Source of the DNA: Candidatus Omnitrophota bacterium
GTDB lineage: Bacteria; Omnitrophota; Gorgyraeia; Gygaellales; Profunditerraquicolaceae
Length of the DNA stretch: 9,947 nucleotides
Reading direction: 5' to 3'
Assembly: GCA_028713875.1 (NCBI GenBank)
Contig: JAQTNM010000037.1
Span: forward strand, 1-9,947
In this document: piece by piece, positions 1 to 6,462 of the stretch
Numbering within the stretch: position 1 is the stretch's first letter
Layout of the letters: the number at the start of each line of letters is the position of its first letter
Made by a program: the position numbers and the translations under genes
Notes under the pieces: model-generated
What the model was told of the DNA's origin: nothing
Seen by the model: only the letters and a program-made list of their open reading frames with translations
Databases searched by the model: none

Positions 1-252
1 GTCGTATTCAATACTTAAAACCTTTGCCGGCACATCCAAGAGATCTCTCCTGAAGTCAACGATGCGCAGCATCCTCTTGTGCCCCCCGCCCCGGTGCCTG
101 ACTGTTATGCGACCTTTGGTATTCCTACCTCCGGTTTTCTTCAAGGGCATAACCAGGGATTTATGGGGTTTATTTTGGGTGACTTCGGAAAAATCAGTCC
201 CGGTCATCCAGCGTCTTGAAGGTGTCGTGGGTTTGAATTTTTTTATTCCCAT
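1..252 (-). CDS. rplB: 50S ribosomal protein L2 (uL2), N-terminal part, runs off the left edge
   Basis: Ribosomal protein L2 binds 23S rRNA next to the peptidyl transferase centre and is needed for subunit joining. The frame gives exactly 84 residues starting MGIKKFKPTTPSRRWMT and ending SIEYD at the window edge, with no stop. The family signatures PLKKTGGRN (residues 36-44) and GRITVRHRGGGHKR (47-60) are present. The C-terminal two thirds, with the conserved histidine region near the peptidyl transferase centre, lie outside the window. The start at 250-252 matches the usual L2 N-terminus. No purine-rich Shine-Dalgarno is visible upstream; the leader is AT-rich (AACCAAAAAT before the ATG). 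It follows rplW after a 48-bp gap, the normal S10 operon order. Identity is secure; only the mode of translation initiation is unclear. Confidence 0.96.
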   Translation of the reverse strand, partial: MGIKKFKPTTPSRRWMTGTDFSEVTQNKPHKSLVMPLKKTGGRNTKGRITVRHRGGGHKRMLRIVDFRRDLLDVPAKVLSIEYD

Positions 253-258
253 ATTTTT

Positions 259-305
259 GGTTAATTTGTTAATTGGGTTGGTAAATTAACTACTCACCAA
301 TTAAC
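259..305. repeat. Intergenic GTTAATT direct/inverted repeat cluster between rplW and rplB
   Basis: GTTAATT occurs at 260-266 and 268-274, and its reverse complement AATTAAC at 284-290 and 299-305. The copies at 268-276 and 297-305 extend to a perfect 9-bp inverted repeat (GTTAATTGG/CCAATTAAC) with a 20-nt loop. The 260-266 and 284-290 copies can form a competing 7-bp stem. The right-most arm overlaps the rplW stop codon (301-303). No T-tract follows the stem on the minus strand, so a terminator is unlikely, and the low G+C makes the stems weak. It could be a weak translational element, a small repeat family or chance AT-rich sequence. Confidence 0.5.
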
Positions 306-579
306 CAGTTACTATTTTGTGGCCCTCTCTCAAGGTCACCACCGCTCTCTTAAAATCAGGGGTCTTACCGAGTTGGTGTCTTACCCTCTTGAGCTTTCCC
401 GGATAAACAGCGGTATTGACATCCTGCACTTTAACTTTGTATATTTGCTCCACTGCGTTTTTTACCTGGAGCTTGTTGGCGCGTTTATCTATAAGGAAAA
501 GATATTTAGCCTGCTGTTCATAAATACTGGATTTCTCTGTCCTGACCAGCGCCTTGATTATATCGTAAGAATGGGTCAT
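301..579 (-). CDS. rplW: 50S ribosomal protein L23 (uL23)
   Basis: L23 binds 23S rRNA domain III at the mouth of the exit tunnel, where trigger factor and SRP dock. The 92-residue protein has the family's usual length and pattern: an N-terminal YDIIKALVRTEKS helix, then YLFLIDKRANKLQVKNAVEQIYKV (about residues 26-49) and the basic loop GKLKRVRHQLGKTPDFKRAVV (62-82). Its ATG (577-579) overlaps the rplD stop in an ATGA arrangement, which suggests translational coupling. It also has its own Shine-Dalgarno, GGAAGG at 588-593, 8 nt from the start. It ends with TAA at 301-303, inside the inverted-repeat cluster before rplB. Nothing in the protein looks unusual. Confidence 0.97.
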   Translation of the reverse strand: MTHSYDIIKALVRTEKSSIYEQQAKYLFLIDKRANKLQVKNAVEQIYKVKVQDVNTAVYPGKLKRVRHQLGKTPDFKRAVVTLREGHKIVTG

Positions 580-1229
580 CTCTTAAGCCTTCCCAGGAGC
601 TGGGTGAATCCGTCTTTGGTGATTATCAATTTAGCGTGCGAAAGGACTTCATAGACATTAGTGTCCTTTGCCAGGTGAAAATCCAGAAAAGGGATGTTGC
701 TAAAAGCCCGCTCTAAATTAACCTCTTTCTTTCCTAACAGCAATAGCGCGGCCTTGCCCTTATCGGACTTTATCTTTAAATTTTCCAGTATCCTGGATGC
801 CTCTTTGGTTTTGGGACTGACCAGGCACAAATCCTCCAGGATTATGAAGCTGTTTTCTTTTACCTTGGCATTCAATCCGGATTTAAGCGCGATCGCCTTC
901 AATTTATCGCTTACGTTATAGGAAAAATCCCGAGGGTGCGGCCCAAAAGTCACCCCGCCGTGCCTCCAGAGGGGAGAACGGGTGGAACCGACCCTGGCGC
1001 GGCCGGTACCCTTCTGCCTCCAGGGTTTTTTACCGCCTCCGGATACTTCTCCACGCGTCTTGGTTGCGGCTAAGCCTCTTCTCTGGTTGGACCGATAGGC
1101 ATTAACCACCTGATACACCGCCGCTGTATTGACCGTACCGTCAAAGATCTTCGGGTCCAGATCAATCGACTCTATTTCCTTGCCTTCGGTATTATATACG
1201 GGTAATTTCATTGTCTTTAAGGCGTCCAT
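576..1229 (-). CDS. rplD: 50S ribosomal protein L4 (uL4)
   Basis: L4 binds 23S rRNA domain I, and its long loop lines the exit tunnel constriction. The loop is clear at about residues 57-92, with TKTRGEVSGGG, GKKPWRQKGTGRAR and SPLWRHGG in order; this is the stretch where macrolide-resistance changes occur in other bacteria, and it appears wild type. The C-terminal globular part has the usual PKTKEA and LIITKDG pieces. Length from the first ATG is 217 residues. A second in-frame ATG at 1209-1211 would give MKLPVYNTEGKE, which lines up better with typical L4 N-termini. Neither ATG has a good Shine-Dalgarno, so the start is unsettled by 6 residues. The gene lies 6 bp after rplC and overlaps rplW by 4 bp. 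In E. coli, L4 represses its own operon; no E. coli-like S10 leader is present upstream of rpsJ here. Confidence 0.97.
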   Translation of the reverse strand: MDALKTMKLPVYNTEGKEIESIDLDPKIFDGTVNTAAVYQVVNAYRSNQRRGLAATKTRGEVSGGGKKPWRQKGTGRARVGSTRSPLWRHGGVTFGPHPRDFSYNVSDKLKAIALKSGLNAKVKENSFIILEDLCLVSPKTKEASRILENLKIKSDKGKAALLLLGKKEVNLERAFSNIPFLDFHLAKDTNVYEVLSHAKLIITKDGFTQLLGRLKR

Positions 1230-1235
1230 GATAAT

Positions 1236-1844
1236 TTATTTTTTCTTGGCTTTACGGATTATTACATAACTGTTTTTATGTCCGGGCACAGCCCCTTTGA
1301 TGAGCAGAATATTGTTTTCCGGATCAACTTTAGCCACCTTCAGGTTCTGCACCGTGGTCCTGTGATTTCCCATATGCCCTGGCAGGTGATGCCCTTTCCA
1401 GACCCTGCCCGGAGTAGAGCTGGAGCCTATGGAACCTGCGCGCCGGTGCGAAGTAGAGCCGTGGGTCTGCGGACCACCTTGCCAGTGCCAGCGCTTCATT
1501 CCACCCTGGAAACCTTTTCCGATTGAGACGCCGGAAATATCCACAAAGTCTCCTTCCTTAAAAACATCCGCCTTTAATTCCTGGCCTATCTGATATTGGC
1601 CTGTTGAATCTTTCGGAACCTCCCGGACAAACTTGCGGCCGGCAACGTTAAGTTTCTTAAAATACCCCGATGCCGGTTTTTTAAGGCTGGTTTCCTTGGC
1701 CAGATCAAATCCGAGCTTCAAATGTTTTTCTTTTATCTCCAGTATCGGGCATGGTCCGGCCTCTATGGCCGTAACGCTCAGGCGCAGGCCATCCTGCGTA
1801 AAGATCTGGGTCATCCCTAATTTTTTGCCTAATATCGCTGCCAT
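1236..1844 (-). CDS. rplC: 50S ribosomal protein L3 (uL3)
   Basis: L3 nucleates 50S assembly and extends a loop towards the peptidyl transferase centre. The 202-residue product begins MAAILGKKLGMTQIF, the standard bacterial N-terminus, and has the tip region SIGKGFQGGMKRWHWQGG (107-124), SHRRAGSIGSSSTPGRVWKG (132-151) and PGHMGNHRTTVQNL (155-168). The Gln that PrmB methylates in E. coli (Q150, in GQMGN) aligns with His157 here. The start is fixed by an in-frame TAA 9 bp upstream. The nearest Shine-Dalgarno-like AAGGA (1864-1868) lies 19 nt before the ATG, too far for normal use, and sits in the 3' arm of a hairpin. An 83-bp gap separates it from rpsJ, the longest gap in the window. Confidence 0.97.
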   Translation of the reverse strand: MAAILGKKLGMTQIFTQDGLRLSVTAIEAGPCPILEIKEKHLKLGFDLAKETSLKKPASGYFKKLNVAGRKFVREVPKDSTGQYQIGQELKADVFKEGDFVDISGVSIGKGFQGGMKRWHWQGGPQTHGSTSHRRAGSIGSSSTPGRVWKGHHLPGHMGNHRTTVQNLKVAKVDPENNILLIKGAVPGHKNSYVIIRKAKKK

Positions 1845-1862
1845 TATTTTTTATATAGCTAA

Positions 1863-1902
1863 ATCCTTCACAATTTTCAGGTACTATTAAGTTGTCAAGG
1901 AT
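1863..1902 (-). promoter_or_regulatory. Candidate RNA hairpin upstream of rplC that pairs an AAGGA motif
   Basis: In the minus-strand transcript, ATCCTTGACAACTT (1902 to 1889) pairs with AAATTGTGAAGGAT (1876 to 1863) at 12 of 14 positions, with a G/G and a C/A mismatch, around a 12-nt loop. The AAGGA at 1864-1868, the only Shine-Dalgarno-like motif before rplC, is fully paired with TCCTT of the 5' arm. The stem is followed by TTAGCTATATAAAAAATA and then the rplC ATG, so there is no U-tract and it does not look like a terminator. A role in controlling rplC translation, perhaps by a ribosomal protein of the operon, is inference; no match to a known leader family is recognised. Confidence 0.45.
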
Positions 1903-1927
1903 AAGTTCGGACGCATAACTTATGTCC

Positions 1928-2230
1928 TCACTTAATTTCAACATCCACGCCCGCAGGAAGATTAAGCTTGCGAAGAGCATCAATGGTTTTGGATGTGGGC
2001 TCATAAAGATCGATCAGTCTTTTGTGCGTAGCCAGGCTGAATTGTTCGCGTGATTTCTTGTCGATAACAGGAGAACGCAACACCGTGTAAATCTCCTGTT
2101 TCGTAGGCAGAGGCACCGGCCCGGACAATTTGGCGCCGGTGCGCCTTACCGTTTCGACAATTTCTTTGACCGCCTGGTCCAAAAGACGGTGATCGTAAGC
2201 CTTTAGTTTTATACGTATCTTCTGGTTCAT
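1928..2230 (-). CDS. rpsJ: 30S ribosomal protein S10 (uS10, NusE)
   Basis: S10 sits in the 30S head and, as NusE, pairs with NusB in rRNA antitermination. The 100-residue protein has typical length and signatures: KIRIKLKAYDHRLLDQAV at the N-terminus, GPVPLPTK (residues 37-44), the loop SREQF..ATHKRLIDL (60-74) and the C-terminal NLPAGVDVEIK. The ATG is only 2 bp past the tuf stop, so no separate promoter or E. coli-type S10 leader fits between them. The likely ribosome binding motif, GGAG, lies inside the last tuf codons about 14 nt from the start, which is long; coupling to tuf translation seems likely. It is followed by the 83-bp gap before rplC. Confidence 0.97.
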   Translation of the reverse strand: MNQKIRIKLKAYDHRLLDQAVKEIVETVRRTGAKLSGPVPLPTKQEIYTVLRSPVIDKKSREQFSLATHKRLIDLYEPTSKTIDALRKLNLPAGVDVEIK

Positions 2231-2232
2231 TT

Positions 2233-3438
2233 TTAAGCAATGATCTCCGTAACTACTCCTGCGCCTACCGTATGGCCGCCTTCACGGATGGCAAAGCGAG
2301 ATTCTTTTTCCATAGCGATAGGAGTTATCAATTCCACTTCCAGGCTGACGTTGTCACCGGGCATGACCATTTCTACGCCCTGGGGAAGCTTTGCCGTTCC
2401 GGTAACATCGGTGGTGCGGAAATAGAATTGTGGTCTGTAACCGGCAAAAAACGGCGTATGCCTTCCGCCTTCTTCTTTGGTAAGCACGTAAACCTGAGCT
2501 TTAAACTTGGTATGAGGCGTAATGGACTTCGGAGCAGCGATGACCATGCCGCGCTCGATATCATTCTTATCCACGCCTCGTAAGAGCAAGCCCACATTAT
2601 CTCCGGCCTGGCCTTCATCCAGAGTCTTCCTGAACATTTCGATACCCGTAACTACCGTCTTTTTGATCTCCGGCCTTAAACCGACTATCTCTACTTCATC
2701 GTTTATCTTTACTTTACCGCGCTCGATCCTGCCGGTACCAACCGTCCCTCTACCTTCAATGGTGAATACGTCTTCCACAGCCATAAGCAGGGGTTTGTCC
2801 ATTTCCCTGGCCGGCAAAGGAATAAATTCGTCGGCAGCCTTCAGTAAATCCATAATCGGCTTGACGTCAGGGCTGTTTGGATCATCTGCTGCCTGCATGG
2901 CCTTAAGAGCGCTCCCCTTTATGATTGGAGTTTTGTCTCCGGGATAGCCGTATTTGGTCAACAGGTCGCGAATTTCCATTTCCACCAATTCAATCAGTTC
3001 TTTATCCTGGACAACATCAATCTTGTTCAGGAAAACCACGATTGCCGGAACGTTAACCTGCCTGGCTAAGAGTATATGTTCGCGGGTTTGAGGCATAGGG
3101 CCGTCTGCCGCAGAAACTACCAGTATCGCTCCGTCCATCTGCGCTGCTCCGGTGATCATATTCTTGATATAGTCGGCGTGTCCCGGGCAGTCTATATGGG
3201 CGTAATGCCTGTTGTCGGTCTCATATTCAACGTGTGCTACCGAAATAGTAACGATCTTGGTTTCGTCCCTTACGGTACCGCCTTTTGCTATATCCGCGTA
3301 CTCTCTGGCCTGGGCCTTTCCGAGTTTTGACAATACCTTGGTAATCGCTGTAGTTAACGCTGTTTTACCGTGATCGATATGACCGATGGTGCCGATGTTA
3401 ACATGAGGCTTTGTCCTTACAAATTTTTCTTTAGCCAT
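2233..3438 (-). CDS. tuf: Translation elongation factor Tu, with atypical switch I
   Basis: EF-Tu delivers aminoacyl-tRNA to the ribosomal A site as a GTP complex. The 401-residue protein has G1 GHIDHGKT (19-26), G3 DCPGHADY (83-90, catalytic His87), G4 NKID (138-141) and G5 GSALK (175-179). The beta-barrel domains II and III are complete, ending FAIREGGHTVGAGVV. The oddity is switch I: in place of the near-invariant ERARGITI the sequence reads GGTVRDETKIVTI (53-65). The Mg-coordinating Thr is kept (Thr64), but Arg-Gly become Lys-Ile, and the spacing to G3 is about two residues longer than in E. coli. From memory, planctomycete EF-Tu proteins look similar here; this is unverified. The start is fixed by an upstream in-frame TAG and a perfect Shine-Dalgarno. 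It lies 19 bp after fusA and 2 bp before rpsJ, linking the str and S10 operons. Confidence 0.97.
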   Translation of the reverse strand: MAKEKFVRTKPHVNIGTIGHIDHGKTALTTAITKVLSKLGKAQAREYADIAKGGTVRDETKIVTISVAHVEYETDNRHYAHIDCPGHADYIKNMITGAAQMDGAILVVSAADGPMPQTREHILLARQVNVPAIVVFLNKIDVVQDKELIELVEMEIRDLLTKYGYPGDKTPIIKGSALKAMQAADDPNSPDVKPIMDLLKAADEFIPLPAREMDKPLLMAVEDVFTIEGRGTVGTGRIERGKVKINDEVEIVGLRPEIKKTVVTGIEMFRKTLDEGQAGDNVGLLLRGVDKNDIERGMVIAAPKSITPHTKFKAQVYVLTKEEGGRHTPFFAGYRPQFYFRTTDVTGTAKLPQGVEMVMPGDNVSLEVELITPIAMEKESRFAIREGGHTVGAGVVTEIIA

Positions 3439-3443
3439 TATCT

Positions 3444-3451
3444 ACCTCCTT
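3444..3451 (-). promoter_or_regulatory. Strong Shine-Dalgarno of tuf
   Basis: On the minus strand AAGGAGGT lies 5 nt before the tuf ATG, complementary to the anti-Shine-Dalgarno core of 16S rRNA over its full length. It is the best ribosome binding site in the window, in keeping with the very high EF-Tu output usual in bacteria, and it confirms the start. Confidence 0.9.
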
Positions 3452-3457
3452 CGAGTT

Positions 3458-5557
3458 TTAAAAGTCCCTCTTAGAACTTACGGACGTAAAACCGGCGATA
3501 ATCTTTTCCGCTATATGTGAAGGCACCTCATTGTAGCATGAGGGCTCCATTGTATAGGATGCGCGCCCTTGAGTCAATGAACGCAGGGTCGTCGCGTAAT
3601 TAAAAACTTCCGCCAAAGGCACATATGCCTTGATGATGCGCACGTTTGCGCGCGAATTGATTGCGGCTATTTTTGCGCGCCGCGAACTTAAATCGCCGAT
3701 CACAACACCCATAAATTCCTCGGGAGCGATAATCTCTACATCCATGATCGGCTCCAGCAAAATCGAACCGGCTTTTCTTAAGCCGTCGTTAAGGGCAATG
3801 CCGGCAGCCATTTTAAAAGCCAGTTCGGAAGAGTCCACTTCGTGGAACGATCCGTCTACCAGGGTTACCTTGATATCCGTAACCGGGTAACCCGCTAAAA
3901 CTCCGCTCTTGGAAGTATCCATAACTCCCTGCTTTACTGAAGGTATGAACTCCTGGGGTATTGCCCCTCCTTTTATCTTATTTTCAAAAGTCATGCCTGA
4001 GCCGGGCACCTCCTGAGGCTCCATTTCAATGACCACATGGCCGTACTGCCCGCGCCCTCCGGACTGCTGTATAAACTTACCGGAGGAATTCACCTTCCTG
4101 GTAATCGTTTCGCGGTAAGCAACCTGCGGCACCCCCACCTGGACCTTAACATTAAATTCACGGAATATCCTGTCCGTAATGATATCCAGATGCAGCTGCC
4201 CCATGCCGGCAATAATAGTCTGGCCGGTTTCGTGGTTATAGGTAACCCGGAAAGAAGGGTCCTCTTCGCCTAATTTATGCAAAGCCAGGCCCAGTTTCTC
4301 CTGTTCATCCTTATTGCTGGTCTCGATTGACTCCTGGATTACCGGTTCAGGGAAACGCATGGCTTCGATCAAAATAGGATTATCCTGATCGCAAAGCGTA
4401 TCTCCGGTCTTGGTCTCTTTTAAGCCTACTACCGCTGCAATATCTCCCGTGAATATAGTATCAATAATTTCCTGGCGGTTGGCATGCATACGCACCATCT
4501 TGGTCACGCGCTCCCTTGTCCTTTTGGAAGCGTTATAAATATAAGTGCCCGAGGATAAGGTCCCGGAATAAACCCTGACATAATTGAGCTTGCCTACGTA
4601 AGGGTCTGTGGCGATCTTAAAACACAGCGCCGAGAAAGGCGCGTCATCAGAAGTAACGATCTCTTCAAAATTACCGGTATCAGGGTTGATCCCCTTGATC
4701 GCAGGCAGGTCAATGGGAGAAGGCAGGTAATCACAGACCGCATCCAGCAAGAGCTGGAGCCCTTTGTTCCTAAAAGAAGATCCGCATAAAACCGGGATAA
4801 ATTTATTGGCTATTACGGACTTACGGATTGCTTCTTTAATCTCCTCCACTGTAATTTCCTTATTGTGCAGGTATTTATCCAGCAGATGGTCGTCTAATTC
4901 CGCCAGTTTCTCTATCAAAGTATGCCGGTACTTTTCTGCCTCGCCGGCCAGTTCCTGCGGGATATCCATATCTTCGAATTCCTTGCCCAGATCATCTTTA
5001 TAAAGCCGCATATTCATGTTGACTATGTCAACTATGCCCTTGAAGTTATCTTCTTTACCGTAAGGTATCTGTATTGCCGCCGCATTTGCCGCAAGCTTGC
5101 TATGCATCTGGTCTATGGCTTCAAAAAAGTCACTGCCGGTCCTGTCCATTTTATTTACATAAGCGATCCTGGGCACGCCGTAACGCTCGGCCTGGCGCCA
5201 TACCGTCTCTGACTGCGGCTCAACCCCGCCTACGCCGCAAAATACCACTACCGCCCCGTCCAGGACTTTCAGGGACCTCTCTACCTCAATGGTAAAATCC
5301 ACATGCCCCGGGGTATCGATCACGTTGATATGACAGTCTCTCCACGTACAGGTAGTTGCTGCGGCAGTGATAGTGATGCCTCTTTCCTGCTCCTGGACCA
5401 TCCAGTCCATGGTGGCCGTGCCTTCATCCACTTCGCCGATCTTATAGGTCCTGCCGGTATAAAAAAGTATGCGCTCGGTGGTCGTGGTCTTACCCGCATC
5501 AATGTGGGCGATTATGCCGATATTCCTGATTTTCTCTAAAGGAACTTTTCTATTCAT
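3458..5557 (-). CDS. fusA: Translation elongation factor G
   Basis: EF-G drives translocation and, with RRF, ribosome recycling. From the chosen ATG the protein has 699 residues, normal for the family. The GTPase domain shows AHIDAGKT (17-24), RGITI (59-63), DTPGH (81-85) and NKMD (135-138). Domain II and III segments follow (e.g. TGDIAAVVGLKETKTGDTL, 370-388; GMGQLHLDI, 451-459). Domain IV has SGGRGQYGHV (499-508) and the tip GSFHEVDSSELAFK (569-582), where His572 corresponds to E. coli His583. Domain V is complete. The frame stays open for 38 codons further upstream, but that part overlaps rpsG out of frame and has no EF-G similarity. The start at 5555-5557, 7 bp past the rpsG stop and giving MNRKVPLEKIRNIGI, is therefore preferred. 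Its Shine-Dalgarno is weak. Confidence 0.97.
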   Translation of the reverse strand: MNRKVPLEKIRNIGIIAHIDAGKTTTTERILFYTGRTYKIGEVDEGTATMDWMVQEQERGITITAAATTCTWRDCHINVIDTPGHVDFTIEVERSLKVLDGAVVVFCGVGGVEPQSETVWRQAERYGVPRIAYVNKMDRTGSDFFEAIDQMHSKLAANAAAIQIPYGKEDNFKGIVDIVNMNMRLYKDDLGKEFEDMDIPQELAGEAEKYRHTLIEKLAELDDHLLDKYLHNKEITVEEIKEAIRKSVIANKFIPVLCGSSFRNKGLQLLLDAVCDYLPSPIDLPAIKGINPDTGNFEEIVTSDDAPFSALCFKIATDPYVGKLNYVRVYSGTLSSGTYIYNASKRTRERVTKMVRMHANRQEIIDTIFTGDIAAVVGLKETKTGDTLCDQDNPILIEAMRFPEPVIQESIETSNKDEQEKLGLALHKLGEEDPSFRVTYNHETGQTIIAGMGQLHLDIITDRIFREFNVKVQVGVPQVAYRETITRKVNSSGKFIQQSGGRGQYGHVVIEMEPQEVPGSGMTFENKIKGGAIPQEFIPSVKQGVMDTSKSGVLAGYPVTDIKVTLVDGSFHEVDSSELAFKMAAGIALNDGLRKAGSILLEPIMDVEIIAPEEFMGVVIGDLSSRRAKIAAINSRANVRIIKAYVPLAEVFNYATTLRSLTQGRASYTMEPSCYNEVPSHIAEKIIAGFTSVSSKRDF

Positions 5558-5564
5558 TCTAAAA

Positions 5565-6035
5565 TTACCATCTAAAGTGGGCGAAAGCCTTGTTAGACTC
5601 TGCCATCTTGTGTGTGTCATCTCTTTTTTTGATTGCCGAACCTTCCCCTTTATAGGCGGCGATGATCTCATCGGCTAATTTTTCTTCCATGGCCCTGCCT
5701 TTTTTAGACCTGGCAAAATCCCTTATCCAGCGAAGAGCGATGGAAGTGCCGCGCTCCTGTCTGACTTCTATAGGAACTTGATAAGTGGCTCCGCCTACGC
5801 GCCGGGGCTTTACCTCTAAACGCGGCCTGGCGTTATCCAAAGCCTTATTAAATACTTTCAGCGCGTCCTGTTCATTAAGGTGCTCTTTGACCCTTTCCAG
5901 CGCTCCGTAAACGATTCTTTCCGCCAGCGATTTCTTACCCCTGGTCATGACCATATTGATAAACTTGGCGACCAGCTTGCTGTTGAATTTCGGGTCACTC
6001 AAAAGTTTACGTTCCTGGGCTCTTCTTCTTCTCAT
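5565..6035 (-). CDS. rpsG: 30S ribosomal protein S7 (uS7)
   Basis: S7 starts assembly of the 30S head by binding the 3' major domain of 16S rRNA and lies near the E site. The 156-residue protein matches the family end to end: MRRRRAQERKLLSDPKF, the helix around VAKFINMVMTRGKKS (22-36), RPRLEVKPRRVGGATYQVPIE as the central core (70-90), RWIRDFAR (102-109) and the C-terminal THKMAESNKAFAHFRW. The start is certain: TAA lies in frame immediately upstream, and AGGAG (6044-6048) is 8 nt before the ATG. In E. coli, S7 represses the str operon at the rpsL-rpsG gap. Here that gap is only 51 bp and filled by a heptanucleotide repeat, so the same operator is not evident. Confidence 0.97.
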   Translation of the reverse strand: MRRRRAQERKLLSDPKFNSKLVAKFINMVMTRGKKSLAERIVYGALERVKEHLNEQDALKVFNKALDNARPRLEVKPRRVGGATYQVPIEVRQERGTSIALRWIRDFARSKKGRAMEEKLADEIIAAYKGEGSAIKKRDDTHKMAESNKAFAHFRW

Positions 6036-6056
6036 TTATTTTTCTCCTAATGCCTA

Positions 6057-6084
6057 CCTACTGCCTACTATCTACTACCTACTA
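6057..6084. repeat. Heptanucleotide tandem repeat (CCTACTA x4) between rpsL and rpsG
   Basis: On the plus strand four consecutive 7-mers read CCTACTG, CCTACTA, TCTACTA, CCTACTA, with two substitutions from a CCTACTA consensus. A fifth CCTAC core sits 4 nt to the left at 6053. In the transcript this is a run of UAGUAGG-like units ending just before the AGGAG ribosome binding site of rpsG. It is non-coding and falls between the rpsL stop (6087-6089) and the rpsG start. Seven-base tandem repeats of this sort resemble the short tandem repeats known from cyanobacterial and some other genomes; function unknown. Confidence 0.75.
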
Positions 6085-6086
6085 AT

Positions 6087-6458
6087 TTATTTCGGTCTTT
6101 TCGCTCCGTACTTGGAACGGGATTTCCTGCGCTGGCTGACACCGGCAGCATCCAGCGTACCCCTGACAATGTGATACCTTACGCCGGGAAGGTCTTTAAC
6201 GCGTCCGCCCCTGACTAAGACTATGGAATGCTCCTGTAGATTATGCCCTTCCCCGGGTATATATGAAGTAACTTCAATGCCTGTGGTGAGCCGGACCCTG
6301 GCGATCTTGCGCAAAGCCGAATTGGGCTTTTTCGGGGTCATGGTGCGCACCTGAAGGCAAACGCCGCGCCTCTGGGGGCAACTCTTTAAAGCAGGTGATT
6401 TTGTCTTTTTCTTCTTGGATATCCTACCCAACCTGATCAGCTGCGATATCGTCGGCAT
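6087..6458 (-). CDS. rpsL: 30S ribosomal protein S12 (uS12)
   Basis: S12 sits at the subunit interface by the decoding centre and controls accuracy. The 123-residue protein has all the family blocks: CPQRRGVC (27-34), TPKKPNSALRK (41-51), GEGHNLQEHS (69-78), RGGRVKDLPGVRYH (83-96) and the C-terminal SRSKYGAKRPK. Lys43 and Lys88 (numbered with Met1), where substitutions give streptomycin resistance, are both Lys, so the sequence is of the sensitive type. Asp89, modified by RimO in E. coli, is present. The start is supported by AAGGA 8 nt upstream, inside the rpoC tail. Only 4 bp separate it from the rpoC stop, and 51 bp from rpsG. Confidence 0.98.
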   Translation of the reverse strand: MPTISQLIRLGRISKKKKTKSPALKSCPQRRGVCLQVRTMTPKKPNSALRKIARVRLTTGIEVTSYIPGEGHNLQEHSIVLVRGGRVKDLPGVRYHIVRGTLDAAGVSQRRKSRSKYGAKRPK

Positions 6459-6462
6459 ATAG

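Noticed and set aside
319..654. Plus-strand open frame of 111 codons opposite rplW/rplD.
   Set aside because: It is antisense to two certain ribosomal protein genes, has no recognisable domain and no ribosome binding site; the same holds for the other plus-strand frames in the window.
1870..1898. Possible internal minus-strand promoter: perfect TTGACA at 1893-1898 with a 17-bp spacer to AATTGT at 1870-1875.
   Set aside because: The -10 match is poor (3 of 6), and both hexamers lie inside the arms of the imperfect hairpin, which explains the sequence as well. A chance -35 match in AT-rich DNA is likely.
1909..1927. Small stem just after the rpsJ stop (GGACATAAGTTATGCGTCC) as a terminator.
   Set aside because: The stem is short and bulged, and no T-tract follows on the minus strand; the operon clearly continues.
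1705..2004. Minus-strand 99-codon open frame spanning the rpsJ-rplC gap.
   Set aside because: It lies out of frame across the ends of two certain genes and has no family resemblance; a shadow.
5558..5671. A 38-codon N-terminal extension of fusA.
   Set aside because: It overlaps the end of rpsG in another frame, shows no EF-G similarity, and a family-typical start lies 7 bp after the rpsG stop.
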